Shown in pieces: positions 19,083 to 28,960 of a DNA stretch of 64,000 bases. Made by a program: the position numbers and the translations under genes. Positions within the stretch are counted from its first letter, which is position 1; every line of letters starts with the position of its first letter. Source of the stretch: Shewanella dokdonensis (GTDB lineage: Bacteria > Pseudomonadota > Gammaproteobacteria > Enterobacterales > Shewanellaceae); assembly GCF_018394335.1 (NCBI RefSeq), contig NZ_CP074572.1, positions 3,348,001 to 3,412,000 on the forward strand, written 5' to 3'. Below the pieces are notes generated by a model that saw only the letters and a list, made by a program, of their open reading frames with translations, was not told the origin of the DNA and did no database searches.

Positions 19083-19295
19083 ATGGAAGCGTTACAACTA
19101 TTTTTAACCAGATTGGGTGAAGATGCGGGATTTCGGGCGGCATTTTCGGCAGATCCTGAGACGGTGTTAGCGCAAAGTGGTCTTCAGGAGCAGCATGCTA
19201 TGGCGGTGCAACGTCAAGACGGCGCGGCATTGCAAACCTTAAGTGGTGATGATCATGTGCCTTTTTTGATAGTGAACCATGGTAACAGACTGTAA
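19083..19295 (+). CDS. sonA: Borosin precursor peptide, SonA type
   Basis: A 70-residue protein with a strong ribosome site (GGAGG at 19074-19078). Residues 1-55 form a helical binding domain (LFLTRLGEDAGFRAAFSADP, then VLAQSGL and LQTLSG) like the SonA leader. The C-terminal tail VPFLIVNHGNRL is the probable core, a short hydrophobic run before HGN, as in the known SonA substrate where two backbone amides are methylated. The modified residues here should lie among F61-V64; that is inference. The last 17 bases overlap the next gene. Confidence 0.85.
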   Translation: MEALQLFLTRLGEDAGFRAAFSADPETVLAQSGLQEQHAMAVQRQDGAALQTLSGDDHVPFLIVNHGNRL

Positions 19296-21071
19296 GTTAA
19301 GCCGTTATCTGCTTATTTTTGTTCTGCTATTCAGTGGGGGTAGTCGTTTGTCTGCAGCCCCCATTGATGAAGTAGATGTATCTCTCGGTAAACTCGAAAA
19401 AATTCTCAAAAGTGACGTTGCTGCTGCTCAACAACAGATTGAGGCGATGAAGCCTAGGATCGGCTCCTTTACCTCAGAGCAAGCCGCTAGGTTACTCATT
19501 GCTTCAGCCATCAGTAAGATTTTCAGTGGTGATTTTGAAGAGGCGCTATCGTTTCTGGATAAAGCGGAAACTAAGGCTAATGCCCCGCAATATCTGAGTC
19601 AGATATATAACTACCGCGCTACTTGTCTCATTGGTTTACGTCGTTATCGTGACGCGCTATTGGTTATGGGAAGAAATCTGGCATTACTGGAAAAAGTTGA
19701 TGATCCCGTCGAGAAGCGTGACTCTTACTTTCGGATTGCTAATTTATACGATGAATTAGAAGCATATGACGAGATGGGGTTATATGCTTCTCGTATTCTT
19801 GATCTCGCTGAAAGCGAAAAAGATACCAAGGCGTACTGTTATGGCATCTTTCTATTAGCAATGTCACAGAATGGCCGAGGGATGCTGAAACAGGCTCAGG
19901 AAGGGTTTCAAAATGGCCTGAGTTATTGTTCTGAACACGGTTATTTATTGATGATTGCTATGATCAATAAGGGCCTGGGCGATACGGTCAGGCAATTGGG
20001 CGATAATCGTGCCGCACAACGCTATTTCCGTACGGCGTTAGCACAATATCAACAGTTTCATTTCGCTACCGAAATTGTTAGTACCAGTGCCATGTTAGCG
20101 CAAGTCGATTTAGCGTTAGGTGATGAGCAGGAAGCTGAATCGATGGCGATGGAAGTTCTCTCAGACAGTGGTAGCAGTTATACGGCTGCTAGGCGTGACG
20201 CCTTAAAGGTGATGGCCGAAATCGTGGCTAATCGAGATGATTTTGCTAAAGCCTATGACTACCAGAAACAGTACCTTGATCTCAACGATAAACTTTTTGA
20301 TGAAAGCCGGGTCAAGGCACTAGCCTACCAAGCGGCTCATTTCAGCGCCAACGAGCGTGAACAGGAACTCAAATTGCTCAATAAAGAGCGGGAGCTTTTG
20401 CTTACGCGCGGGATGCTGCGGGAAAAAGAGCATAATAACATGGTAACCTTTGCCAGCCTTCTCAGTGTCGCCATGCTGATGCTCGTTGCCTTCTCTTATT
20501 GGGGGTGGCAACAAAAGCAAAGATTTATGAAGCTTTCCCGGCAAGATCAACTGACCGGAATATATAACCGTGCCACAGTACAGATGATGGGCGACAATCA
20601 ATTTGTGCAGGCCATGCGTCGGGACGCTCATTTTAGTCTAATGTTGTTTGATCTGGATAACTTCAAACAGATTAACGACAACTTTGGCTTTGGATGTGGT
20701 GACTGGGCAATATGCCGGGTCGTCGAATCGGTTCAAGCTGAGCTTTCGCGGAAACATATTTTTGCTCGCATGGGGGCGAAGAATTTGTCATTATCATGCC
20801 TGATGTCGATGCCGCTGCGGCCATAGCGCTGGCAGAGCAGATACGTCAAGTGATTGCCGCTATCTCCAGTAACCGAAGTGGCCATCAGTTTGTGATTACA
20901 GCCAGTTTTGGCGTAAGTAGTCGTACCCCTGTTGATTTGAGTTTGGAACCGCTCATTAACCGGGCGGATAAGGCATTACATCAAGCAAAATTATCTGGGC
21001 GTAACCGCGTCTGTATGACGCCAGAGGTGGTGGCAGATGTCCCAGATGTTGAGGAAGTGTTGAGCAACTGA
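19279..21071 (+). CDS. Exported TPR-diguanylate cyclase overlapping sonA (one frame break)
   Basis: The protein has an N-terminal signal or membrane segment (YLLIFVLLFSG), about 330 residues of tetratricopeptide-like repeats, a membrane segment near 395-415, and a C-terminal GGDEF domain. The frame breaks at G5 (20772-20776). Adding one G restores the catalytic GGEEF exactly at the break and gives about 597 residues. There is no RxxD inhibitory site in the usual position. ATG 19279 lies inside the end of sonA, so translation is probably coupled. It should make cyclic di-GMP; a link to the borosin is suggested only by position. Confidence 0.8.
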
Positions 21072-21295
21072 GTTAATTGCATTAAAGATCCAGATAGGCA
21101 TTTATTCTCTGATGCTATTTTGTTTATACTGAAACTCCCCTAAGGCCGCAACTGAACGACAGCTTTGGCCACGTTAACTACATATCTTGATTTTCTTTGT
21201 CTGGCATCAGGTGTTCCAGCGCTCGTCTATTATTGGTTGCAATCTACCCTTACGTCATGGCCGTATTTTCTTACCCGTTTGCTTGAGGATTCCTG

Positions 21296-23068
21296 ATGGA
21301 ACAGGACAATATTTTAATTTCTACCTTATTGTTTTTACTGGCAGCTGTAGTGCTGGTACCACTGGGTAAGCGTTTCGGTGTCGGGCCAATCTTGTCTTAT
21401 CTTGCGGCTGGGGTCATTCTCGGCCCGGCGGGCATCGGCGTGGTTTCAGAACCCGCATCAGTGCTGCACATCGCCGAATTTGGTGTGGTCCTGATGTTAT
21501 TTATCATGGGATTGCAGCTAAGTCCTGGGAAACTATGGGAATTACGCAGCGCTATTTTTGGATTGGGTAGTAGCCAATTAATCTTATCCTGGACTGCGGT
21601 CAGCCTCTTTTCTGTCTATCTTGGTCTTTCTTGGGCGAGTGCAATCATCATCGGCGCGGCATTGTCATTGTCTTCTACAGCCTTTGCCGTACAACTGATG
21701 GCTGAGCAACGTTTGTTAACCACTCCTATCGGCCGTGATGCTTTTGGGGTGCTGTTGATGCAGGATTTAGCGGTGATCCCCATGTTGTTGCTAACGGCTT
21801 ATTTAGATCCAAATTCTGCCGAAGCTGGTCATAGGGCCGTGCCTTGGTATTGGACCTGCGTTGCACTACTTGGATTTTTGCTGATGGGTAAGTATTTACT
21901 ACCTAAGCTATTGCAGCTAGTGGCAGCGAGTGGTGTCCCTGAAGTGTTAACTGCGTTTGCACTGTTATTGGTGATGGGAAGTGCCGCGCTGATGGCTTGG
22001 TTGGGGCTATCTTCTGGCATGGGGTCATTTTTAGCCGGGGTGTTACTGGCAAACTCCAGCTACCGACATCAATTAGAAACAGATATCGAGCCATTCAAAG
22101 GATTGCTGCTTGGGCTGTTCTTTATGGCTGTGGGCATGAGTATGGATCTCAGCCTATTACTGAAAGAACCGCTATTACTGTTGGGGGTTTTGCTAGCAAT
22201 GCTGGCGATTAAAACTCTGGTGCTGGTGGTGTTGGGCAAATTTCGCAGACACTCGTGGCGCAATAGCGTGGCGTTGGGACTTATTCTGGCTGAAGGCGGT
22301 GAGTTTGCATTTGTGTTGTTGTCGCAAGCACATCTGTCAGGGTTATTGTCTCAGGAACTCAGCCAGGCGTTAGTGTTGGTGATAGGGCTTTCTATGGCAT
22401 TAACACCTTACTTACTGCGAGCCTTCCGGGCGACCGCCAAACCAGCCGAGGATCATAGTCGACTTGCCGATGTTATTGAACCGGGTGAAAGTGAGGTGGT
22501 CATTGCTGGCTTTGGCCGAATGGGGCAGATCACAGGGCGTATTTTAGCTTCCACAGGTATTCCATTTGTTGCTCTTGATAAAGATGCCCACCATGTGGAT
22601 GTCGTCAGGCAGTTTGGCAGTGAAGTTTACTTCGGTGATGCCAAACGACTCGATATGTTGCTGTCGGCTGGGCTCACTAAAGCGAGAGTGATATTAGTCA
22701 CCGTGGATTCGGTTGAGGATTCATTGCAGATCGTCAATCAGGTACAGACTCATTTTCCCCACGTCACTATTATCGCTAGAGCACGTGACCGTAACCATGC
22801 ATATCGCTTGATGAGTATGGGGGTCACTCGGGTATTTCGTGAAACGTTTGGTTCAGCACTGAGCGCCAGTGAAAGTGTGTTGCAAATGCTAGGGATGTCG
22901 CAAGTGCAGGCTTCGGAACGTGTCCGGATTTTTGCAGAGCACGATAAGGCCCAAGTGGTTGCCGGGGCTGAGCATAAAGACGATTTGAAGGCATTGATCC
23001 GTATCTCTAACGAAGGTAAAGCGGAGCTTGCATCGCTGATGCGTGCCGACCGAGATAAGGGCATTTAG
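21296..23068 (+). CDS. Kef-type monovalent cation:proton antiporter (CPA2 family)
   Basis: The 590-residue protein has about 12 membrane segments (residues 1-385) and a cytoplasmic RCK/TrkA-N domain from about 395 with the nucleotide loop GFGRMGQ. The motif QDLAVIPML is typical of KefB/KefC/YbaL proteins, which exchange K+ for H+ and are gated by nucleotide or glutathione adducts. ATG 21296 has GAGGA at 21284-21288. KefB-like is the closest call, but the exact member cannot be fixed from sequence reading alone. Confidence 0.87.
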   Translation: MEQDNILISTLLFLLAAVVLVPLGKRFGVGPILSYLAAGVILGPAGIGVVSEPASVLHIAEFGVVLMLFIMGLQLSPGKLWELRSAIFGLGSSQLILSWTAVSLFSVYLGLSWASAIIIGAALSLSSTAFAVQLMAEQRLLTTPIGRDAFGVLLMQDLAVIPMLLLTAYLDPNSAEAGHRAVPWYWTCVALLGFLLMGKYLLPKLLQLVAASGVPEVLTAFALLLVMGSAALMAWLGLSSGMGSFLAGVLLANSSYRHQLETDIEPFKGLLLGLFFMAVGMSMDLSLLLKEPLLLLGVLLAMLAIKTLVLVVLGKFRRHSWRNSVALGLILAEGGEFAFVLLSQAHLSGLLSQELSQALVLVIGLSMALTPYLLRAFRATAKPAEDHSRLADVIEPGESEVVIAGFGRMGQITGRILASTGIPFVALDKDAHHVDVVRQFGSEVYFGDAKRLDMLLSAGLTKARVILVTVDSVEDSLQIVNQVQTHFPHVTIIARARDRNHAYRLMSMGVTRVFRETFGSALSASESVLQMLGMSQVQASERVRIFAEHDKAQVVAGAEHKDDLKALIRISNEGKAELASLMRADRDKGI

Positions 23069-23253
23069 CCTCTAGCATAGACACATACATAGATGTGAGT
23101 TTGCTTGGCCGTAACCAAATGAGCCTGAGCGGTAGCTGTTTTTCTAGCATTTACGGAAAAAGTGAAAATTTTTTTATTTTTACCAGATTTTCCAGAGATG
23201 TTGCTGGTTTAATCACAGTCTGTCTCATAACGTATCTTGCTGGAGATCTTACC

Positions 23254-23275
23254 AAATTGACGTCTACGTCAATTT
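23254..23275. promoter_or_regulatory. Palindromic operator upstream of aceB
   Basis: The arms AAATTGACGT and ACGTCAATTT are exact reverse complements around a CT centre. The core TTGACGT-N2-ACGTCAA resembles the MerR-family LiuR operators reported for Shewanella, from memory. It lies about 440 bases before aceB. Confidence 0.6.
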
Positions 23276-23428
23276 AAAACGACTGTTTTATTCCCGTGTT
23301 TGTTTTGCCTCTATTAACTTATTGTTTCTATTACTTTTAATGGCTTAACCAACAGGTTAATCTGTTACGTCATTTCATCTTCACGCCTTAATTAATTATC
23401 CGTTCAGGTGTAAACAATTATGATTTTT

Positions 23429-23443
23429 TGTAATTAAATTACG
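23429..23443. promoter_or_regulatory. HexR-like operator upstream of aceB
   Basis: TGTAATTAAATTACG matches the HexR consensus known from Shewanella (TGTAATTAAATTACA) at 14 of 15 positions. HexR controls central carbon metabolism in response to KDPG. A second, shorter copy GTAATAAATTAC overlaps its end (23443-23454). Confidence 0.7.
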
Positions 23444-23713
23444 TAATAAATTACTTATTGTGTTTTATGGTAAAGAAGTCTGACAAATTATTAGAAAAAG
23501 CTGTTTTGTATAAAATTTAATAGTTATTAATTTAATAAAAACAATTAATTATTTTTTATGTGCGTTATTGGTAAAACCAATTTTTATGACATTAATCACG
23601 CTGACTTATGACTTTTTGGCTATTGCATTGTTTATTTTTTATCGCTAGGTTTTGTTATTAAAAGAACATATGAAAGTTTTGTCGCTAAGAAATTTTAAAC
23701 CTGGAGGTTGTCA

Positions 23714-25336
23714 ATGCAACAGACCGCAGAACGCCCACTTACTACGGCTGGCAGCTTAGCCATAAGTGCCAGTCCGATTGCCGGACAAGAGCGGGTATTA
23801 ACAGAAGGCGCTTGTGCTTTATTACAGGCACTGTGTGGCCAGTTTGCCAACGAAGTCGAGAGCTTACTCGCTCGTCGTAAACAGCGTCAGCAGATGATTG
23901 ATGCCGGTACACTTCCGGATTTCCTGCCAGAGACCCAATCAATTAGAGAGGGGGATTGGCAAATCCTCGGCATTCCCGCCGATTTACAAGATCGCCGGGT
24001 AGAAATTACCGGTCCGGTGGATCGCAAGATGATTATCAACGCACTCAATGCGGGGGTAAAAGTTTTCATGGCCGATTTTGAAGATTCGCTGGCCCCTAGC
24101 TGGGAAAAGCTAATCCAAGGTCAGGTGAACCTGCAAGATGCGGTCAGAGGTGAAATTGAATACACCGCACCTGAAACCGGTAAACATTACCAACTGTGTG
24201 ATACTCCCGCCGTGTTGGTTGCCCGAGTGCGGGGGCTGCATCTGCCTGAAGATCATATTTTGTTTAATGGTAAGGCGATTCCGGGTGGCTTGTTTGACTT
24301 CGCCATGTACTTTTTCCATAACTACCGTCAGTTGTTGGCAAAAGGCAGTGGTCCATATTTCTATATCCCTAAGCTGGAAAGTCATCTGGAAGCTCGTTGG
24401 TGGGCTAAGGTATTTGCATTTGTTGAAGAACGTTTTTGCCTGCAGCCTGGCACCATCAAATGTACCTGTCTGATTGAGACATTACCCGCCGTGTTTGAGA
24501 TGGACGAAATTCTCTATGAGCTGCGTTCAAATATTGTGGCACTCAACTGCGGCCGATGGGATTACATTTTCAGCTACATCAAAACACTGAAGAATCATCC
24601 AGACCGAGTCCTGCCAGATCGGCAGCAGGTGGGCATGGATAAGCCATTTCTCAGCGCTTATTCGCGGTTGCTGATCAAAACCTGTCATAAACGTGGGGCG
24701 CTGGCGATGGGCGGCATGGCGGCATTTATTCCTGCCAAGGACCCAGAAGTTAACGCCAAAGTGTTGCAACGAGTCCGTGCGGATAAAGAACTGGAAGCCC
24801 GCAATGGCCACGATGGCACCTGGATTGCACACCCTGGTTTGGCGCAGATTGCGCTAGAGATATTCGATGAGTATATCGGCAAAGAACGCCCCAACCAGTT
24901 GCATATTACCCGCGATGTTGACGCGCCAATCCTCGCCTCAGAATTACTGGCTCCTTGCGATGGCAGTCGTACCGAAGAAGGCATGCGGCTAAATATCCGC
25001 ATCGCGTTGCAGTACATCGAAGCTTGGATTGGTGGCAACGGCTGCGTGCCTATTTATGGCTTGATGGAGGATGCCGCCACCGCCGAGATCAGCCGTACCT
25101 CTATTTGGCAGTGGATCCGCCACGGCAAATCTTTGAGCAATGGCAAACTGGTGACAAAAGCGCTGTTCCGCAACATGCTCACCGATGAACTCGCTGCGGT
25201 AAAACGGGAAGTGGGCGAACAACGCTATACCCAGGGCCGGTTTATTCAGGCGGCATCATTGCTGGAAGAGATCACCACCGCAGATGAGTTGGTGGATTTC
25301 TTAACCCTACCAGGTTATCGCTTGCTTAATACGTAA
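23714..25336 (+). CDS. aceB: Malate synthase A
   Basis: Malate synthase condenses glyoxylate with acetyl-CoA to malate, the second step of the glyoxylate shunt. The 540-residue length fits isoform A. Family motifs are seen: FMADFEDSLAPSW, then YFYIPKLESH, CLIETLPAVFEMDEILYELR and GRWDYIFSYIK. The catalytic Arg and acidic residues lie within these. ATG 23714 is set by GGAGG six bases upstream. It is 79 bases before aceA with a hairpin in between. Confidence 0.96.
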   Translation: MQQTAERPLTTAGSLAISASPIAGQERVLTEGACALLQALCGQFANEVESLLARRKQRQQMIDAGTLPDFLPETQSIREGDWQILGIPADLQDRRVEITGPVDRKMIINALNAGVKVFMADFEDSLAPSWEKLIQGQVNLQDAVRGEIEYTAPETGKHYQLCDTPAVLVARVRGLHLPEDHILFNGKAIPGGLFDFAMYFFHNYRQLLAKGSGPYFYIPKLESHLEARWWAKVFAFVEERFCLQPGTIKCTCLIETLPAVFEMDEILYELRSNIVALNCGRWDYIFSYIKTLKNHPDRVLPDRQQVGMDKPFLSAYSRLLIKTCHKRGALAMGGMAAFIPAKDPEVNAKVLQRVRADKELEARNGHDGTWIAHPGLAQIALEIFDEYIGKERPNQLHITRDVDAPILASELLAPCDGSRTEEGMRLNIRIALQYIEAWIGGNGCVPIYGLMEDAATAEISRTSIWQWIRHGKSLSNGKLVTKALFRNMLTDELAAVKREVGEQRYTQGRFIQAASLLEEITTADELVDFLTLPGYRLLNT

Positions 25337-25373
25337 CCTATTCAATTGACTGGGCTCAGCCCGTAACTGTAAC

Positions 25374-25393
25374 CATCGGTTTTGGGGCCGATG
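25374..25393 (+). other. Hairpin between aceB and aceA
   Basis: A 6-bp stem CATCGG/CCGATG with an 8-base loop lies in the 79-base aceB-aceA gap. There is no T-run, so it is more likely an RNA processing or stability element than a terminator. Confidence 0.4.
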
Positions 25394-25415
25394 AGCAACT
25401 TGTAGGAGTGTAAAA

Positions 25416-26737
25416 ATGACTGAGGCAAGCCAAATGAATCGTCAGGCGCAAATTGCGGCCCTGAAACAGGATTGGGCTGAAAATCCACGTTGGCAAGGCG
25501 TTCGCAGACCTTATAGCGCAGAAGAAGTAGTGGCATTGAGAGGCTCGGTGATCCCCGAGAACACGCTGGCCAAAATGGGGGCGGCAAAATTGTGGGCGTT
25601 GGTGAATGGTGCTGCCCGCAAGGGATACGTTAACTCGTTAGGGGCGTTAACGGGGGGCAGGCGGTACAACAGGCAAAAGCGGGAATTGAGGCGATTTACC
25701 TTTCTGGCTGGCAGGTTGCAGCCGATGCCAATCTGGCGAGCACCATGTATCCCGATCAGTCGTTATATCCGGCTAATTCGGTGCCCTCTGTGGTCTCTCG
25801 GATCAATAATGCCTTTCGCCGTGCCGATCAAATCCAATGGAGCCAAGGGGTAAATGTCGATGATGACGGCTTTACCGACTATTTTCTGCCAATTATTGCT
25901 GATGCCGAAGCTGGGTTTGGCGGGGTACTGAACGCTTATGAACTGATGAAGTCAATGATTGAGGCGGGGGCTGCCGGGGTTCACTTTGAAGATCAGTTAG
26001 CATCGGTGAAAAAGTGTGGGCATATGGGCGGTAAAGTGCTGGTGCCAACCCAAGAAGCTGTACAAAAACTGGTGGCCGCGAGACTGGCAGCTGACGTTGC
26101 CGGGGTGGATACCTTGGTTATTGCGCGCACCGATGCCAATGCCGCCGATTTGCTGACTTCTGATTGTGATCCCTATGATAGTGATTTCATCACGGGTGAG
26201 CGTACGCCTGAAGGATTTTATCGGGTACGTGCTGGCCTTGACCAAGCCATCTCCCGCGGTCTGGCTTACTGCCCATATGCTGACTTGGTATGGTGTGAAA
26301 CGGCCAAGCCAGATCTGCAAGAGGCTCGCCGTTTTGCTGAAGCTATTCATGCTAAGTTCCCAGGTAAGCTGCTGGCATATAACTGCTCACCATCGTTCAA
26401 CTGGAAGAAAAATCTGGATGATGCCACCATCGCTCGCTTCCAGCAGGAACTGTCGGATATGGGCTACAAATACCAGTTCATCACATTGGCAGGTATCCAT
26501 AACATGTGGTTCAACATGTTCGATCTTGCCTATGAGTATGCTCGCGGTGAAGGGATGAAACATTACGTAGAGAAGGTTCAACAACCGGAATTTGCGGCCG
26601 CGGAGAAAGGCTATACCTTTGTGGCGCATCAACAGGAAGTGGGCACTGGGTACTTCGATAAGGTAACGAATGTCATCCAGGGCGGCATGTCTTCGGTCAC
26701 CGCATTAACTGGCTCGACAGAAGAAGCCCAGTTTTAA
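25416..26737 (+). CDS. aceA: Isocitrate lyase (one frame break)
   Basis: Isocitrate lyase splits isocitrate to succinate and glyoxylate, the first step of the shunt. The catalytic [14 protein letters not shown] is intact. The frame breaks at G6 (25652-25657); adding one G restores the [12 protein letters not shown] region and a 440-residue protein. ATG 25416 has AGGAG upstream. Loss of this gene would disable acetate growth, but the pattern of breaks across the window favours a sequencing error. A terminator follows. Confidence 0.95.
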
Positions 26738-26757
26738 TAAGCTTATCAGGTTATCTA

Positions 26758-26780
26758 ACGGCGCAGGCGCGCCGTTTTTT
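26758..26780 (+). terminator. Terminator of aceBA
   Basis: A 7-bp stem ACGGCGC/GCGCCGT with loop AGGC is followed by T6, 20 bases after the aceA stop. Confidence 0.92.
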
Positions 26781-26908
26781 GTACCTGTGGACGGCAAATA
26801 CAAAGAAATTTTGTTATCACAATGTAAATTCCACCAGGGTGAGTTATGTTTAAACAACATAAACCAGTATTACATTTACTGGATAACGTTACCCGAAGGT
26901 AAATTGCG

Positions 26909-28441
26909 TTGAAGACAAATTCTCTGGGCGCAGATTATTGGGTACGTCGTATCAGCGAGCAGGAAATGCCTGCGCTAGGCTCCATGATCCGTACTCTTGA
27001 ACAACTCGCTAAGGATGAAGTGTCATCAATGGCGGTGTTGGGCCGCAGTATCATGCACGACAACGCGTTAACCTCGCGAGTCCTGCGTGTTGCCAATAGT
27101 GCTATTTACAATAAAGGCATCAGCCAGGTGACAACGCTCAGCCGGGCGGCCGTGGTACTTGGGTTTGATGTTATCCGTAATATCTGTATTACGGCTAAGT
27201 TGCTGACTAGCTTGCTGGAAAGCAACAATATGTCGCCGGCGGTTTACCAACGCTTGCTAAAATTGATGGCGCATTCATTCCAATCCGCAATGCTCACTAA
27301 AATGATGTTGGCGGATTATGGCGAGGAGTTGCAAGAGGAAGCATTTATTGCCTCATTGCTTTATCACCTCGGTGAAAGTGCCTTCTGGAGCGTTGCTGGG
27401 CAACCTGCTGATGAGTTGGACGCATTACTGGCAAATTGTGAGGATAATGTCAGTTGTTTGCAGGTTTCTCGTGATTATCTAGGCGTATCATTTAATCAGC
27501 TAACACAGGGACTTGCCCGGAGTTGGGGGCTGGGTGAGTTGCTGATGAAATCCTTGCTGAATCCAGATGAACGAACCCCAGAAGTTCGCACTATCTTTCT
27601 TGCCAATAAACTTAGCGATGTGATGAGTGACAGTCAGGCATCTCCTGACGAATTGCAGCGCCGATTGCAGCAATGTGCCGAGTTAATGGCGTTACCAACA
27701 TCAGAGTTTCAACAGCGCTTACAGCACTGTTTGGATGCGACTAGGCGACTGACGGTGGATTATGGCGCAAAAGTGTTGCTGCAACATTTGCCCAAACGCG
27801 AGACGCTGACACAGTTGGCACCATCACCGCACCTTGTGCCAAGAGTGGCGGATACCGGTGTTTTGTTGGAAAAACTGCGGCAACTCACCTTGCTTGCGCA
27901 AGATAAACCCGATTTTAATCAGGTCATTTTGACAGCATTGCCAGCTATGCTTGATGGCATTGGGTTAGATCGCTGCGCAGTGTTGCTCTTGTCACCCAAT
28001 CGTAAACGTTTGCAGCCCCGGCTAGCCATAGGTGATAACGCAGACCTAATGAAGCAAAGCTTTGTATTAGAGTTGAGTGACGATGCGGTGATGTTGCGAG
28101 CCTGTCTAGAAAAACAACAGGCATGCTGGCAGGGCAAGGATACTCCAGAGCTACCGATGGGGGAGATTTTGCAGCAACTGTTACCTGTAAACGGTTATCT
28201 GATGGCACCGCTGCGAGTTGAAAATAAAACCATCGGCATTTTTTATGCTGACCGTCAGACCACGGGAAGAGACATTTGTCAGCAAGATTTTGACAGTTTT
28301 ACCCATGTCGCCCAGTTGGCTAATCTTTGTTTATCACTCGCACTCAGGGGTTTTAACCGCCTTTTTACGGAAAATCTTTATTTGATCTGTGATGCGCGGT
28401 GCCAAGGCATTGGGTATTGGGAAACTCAGGTGATATTGTAA
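26909..28441 (+). CDS. HDOD domain protein with C-terminal GAF-like domain
   Basis: HDOD proteins are non-catalytic relatives of HD phosphohydrolases used as signalling scaffolds. Residues about 15-215 form the HDOD domain (SRVLRVANSAIYNKG, then RAAVVLGFDVIRNICI), with no HD metal pair. Residues about 310-480 look like a GAF sensor. The start is TTG 26909 with GAAGG at 26895-26899. The last ~28 residues run into the convergent gene. If G4 at 28347-28350 lacks one base, the true stop would be TAA at 28354-28356 (LALRGF then stop), which I think likely. Confidence 0.78.
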   Translation: MKTNSLGADYWVRRISEQEMPALGSMIRTLEQLAKDEVSSMAVLGRSIMHDNALTSRVLRVANSAIYNKGISQVTTLSRAAVVLGFDVIRNICITAKLLTSLLESNNMSPAVYQRLLKLMAHSFQSAMLTKMMLADYGEELQEEAFIASLLYHLGESAFWSVAGQPADELDALLANCEDNVSCLQVSRDYLGVSFNQLTQGLARSWGLGELLMKSLLNPDERTPEVRTIFLANKLSDVMSDSQASPDELQRRLQQCAELMALPTSEFQQRLQHCLDATRRLTVDYGAKVLLQHLPKRETLTQLAPSPHLVPRVADTGVLLEKLRQLTLLAQDKPDFNQVILTALPAMLDGIGLDRCAVLLLSPNRKRLQPRLAIGDNADLMKQSFVLELSDDAVMLRACLEKQQACWQGKDTPELPMGEILQQLLPVNGYLMAPLRVENKTIGIFYADRQTTGRDICQQDFDSFTHVAQLANLCLSLALRGFNRLFTENLYLICDARCQGIGYWETQVIL

Positions 28442-28868
28442 AATTTTCCAGCCATCTTCAGTGAGTACCAGCGTGCCAGTACCGCGGCATAATCCATAGT
28501 TTTTATTATCTAAGATCTCATCAAAAACAATGACATCACCGTGGCGAACCAATGTGCGTGACCGAGTTTCATAGCTCCAGCCCTTACTGCTACGGGCATA
28601 ACGCTGAAAATCCCCATCGTCCAGTGTTCGGTAATATCTGTGCCAATAAACCCAGCATCTTCGGTAAATAGGCTGAAATAACTGTCCCAGTCTGCGGCAG
28701 CAGCACTTAAATGCAGCATATCAAGGAGTGCATCCGCTTTCGCGGTTTGTGGGTTGCGAGATACTTGATTTAGTGCCGTTGGCGTATCGGCATCCGCTGC
28801 CAAGGGAGTCCGGCCTGAACGAGCACACTGAACAACAGCACTTTTGTCAATTTTTGTAAGTTCAACAT
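28334..28868 (-). CDS. Exported SnoaL/NTF2-like protein (two frame breaks)
   Basis: A small NTF2-fold protein with a signal peptide. From ATG 28868 the sequence reads MLNLQKLTKVLLFSVLVQAG, a clear export signal. The frame breaks at GGG 28804-28806 and again at CCCC 28612-28615 (plus-strand bases). One added base at each gives a continuous 178-residue protein with LLDMLHLSAAAADWDSYFSLF, a SnoaL/DUF4440-like pattern, and GTGTLVLTEDGWKILQYHLS near the end. The function is unknown; family members bind or turn over small molecules. The stop may be earlier if the shared G4/C4 tract at 28347-28350 is also short. Confidence 0.68.
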
Positions 28869-28960
28869 AAGTTTTGCCGGTAAATTTTTAACAATATTCT
28901 AGGCTGCATAACATGGGGATGCCAGCGGTTAATGTGTTGGCAGACGGTAAAAATGCAGAT

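Larger units (their letters stand above)
23069..23713 (+). promoter_or_regulatory. Upstream regulatory region of aceBA (645 bases, no gene)
   Basis: This AT-rich stretch has no credible gene. It contains a 22-base near-perfect palindrome (23254-23275) and a HexR-like box (23429-23443), each listed separately. A strong ribosome site GGAGG at 23703-23707 decides the aceB start. The long leader suggests several layers of control of the glyoxylate shunt. Confidence 0.6.

Noticed and set aside
23095..23277. 60-codon plus-strand frame upstream of aceB
   Set aside because: It lies in AT-rich regulatory DNA, covers the palindrome and has no protein-like features.
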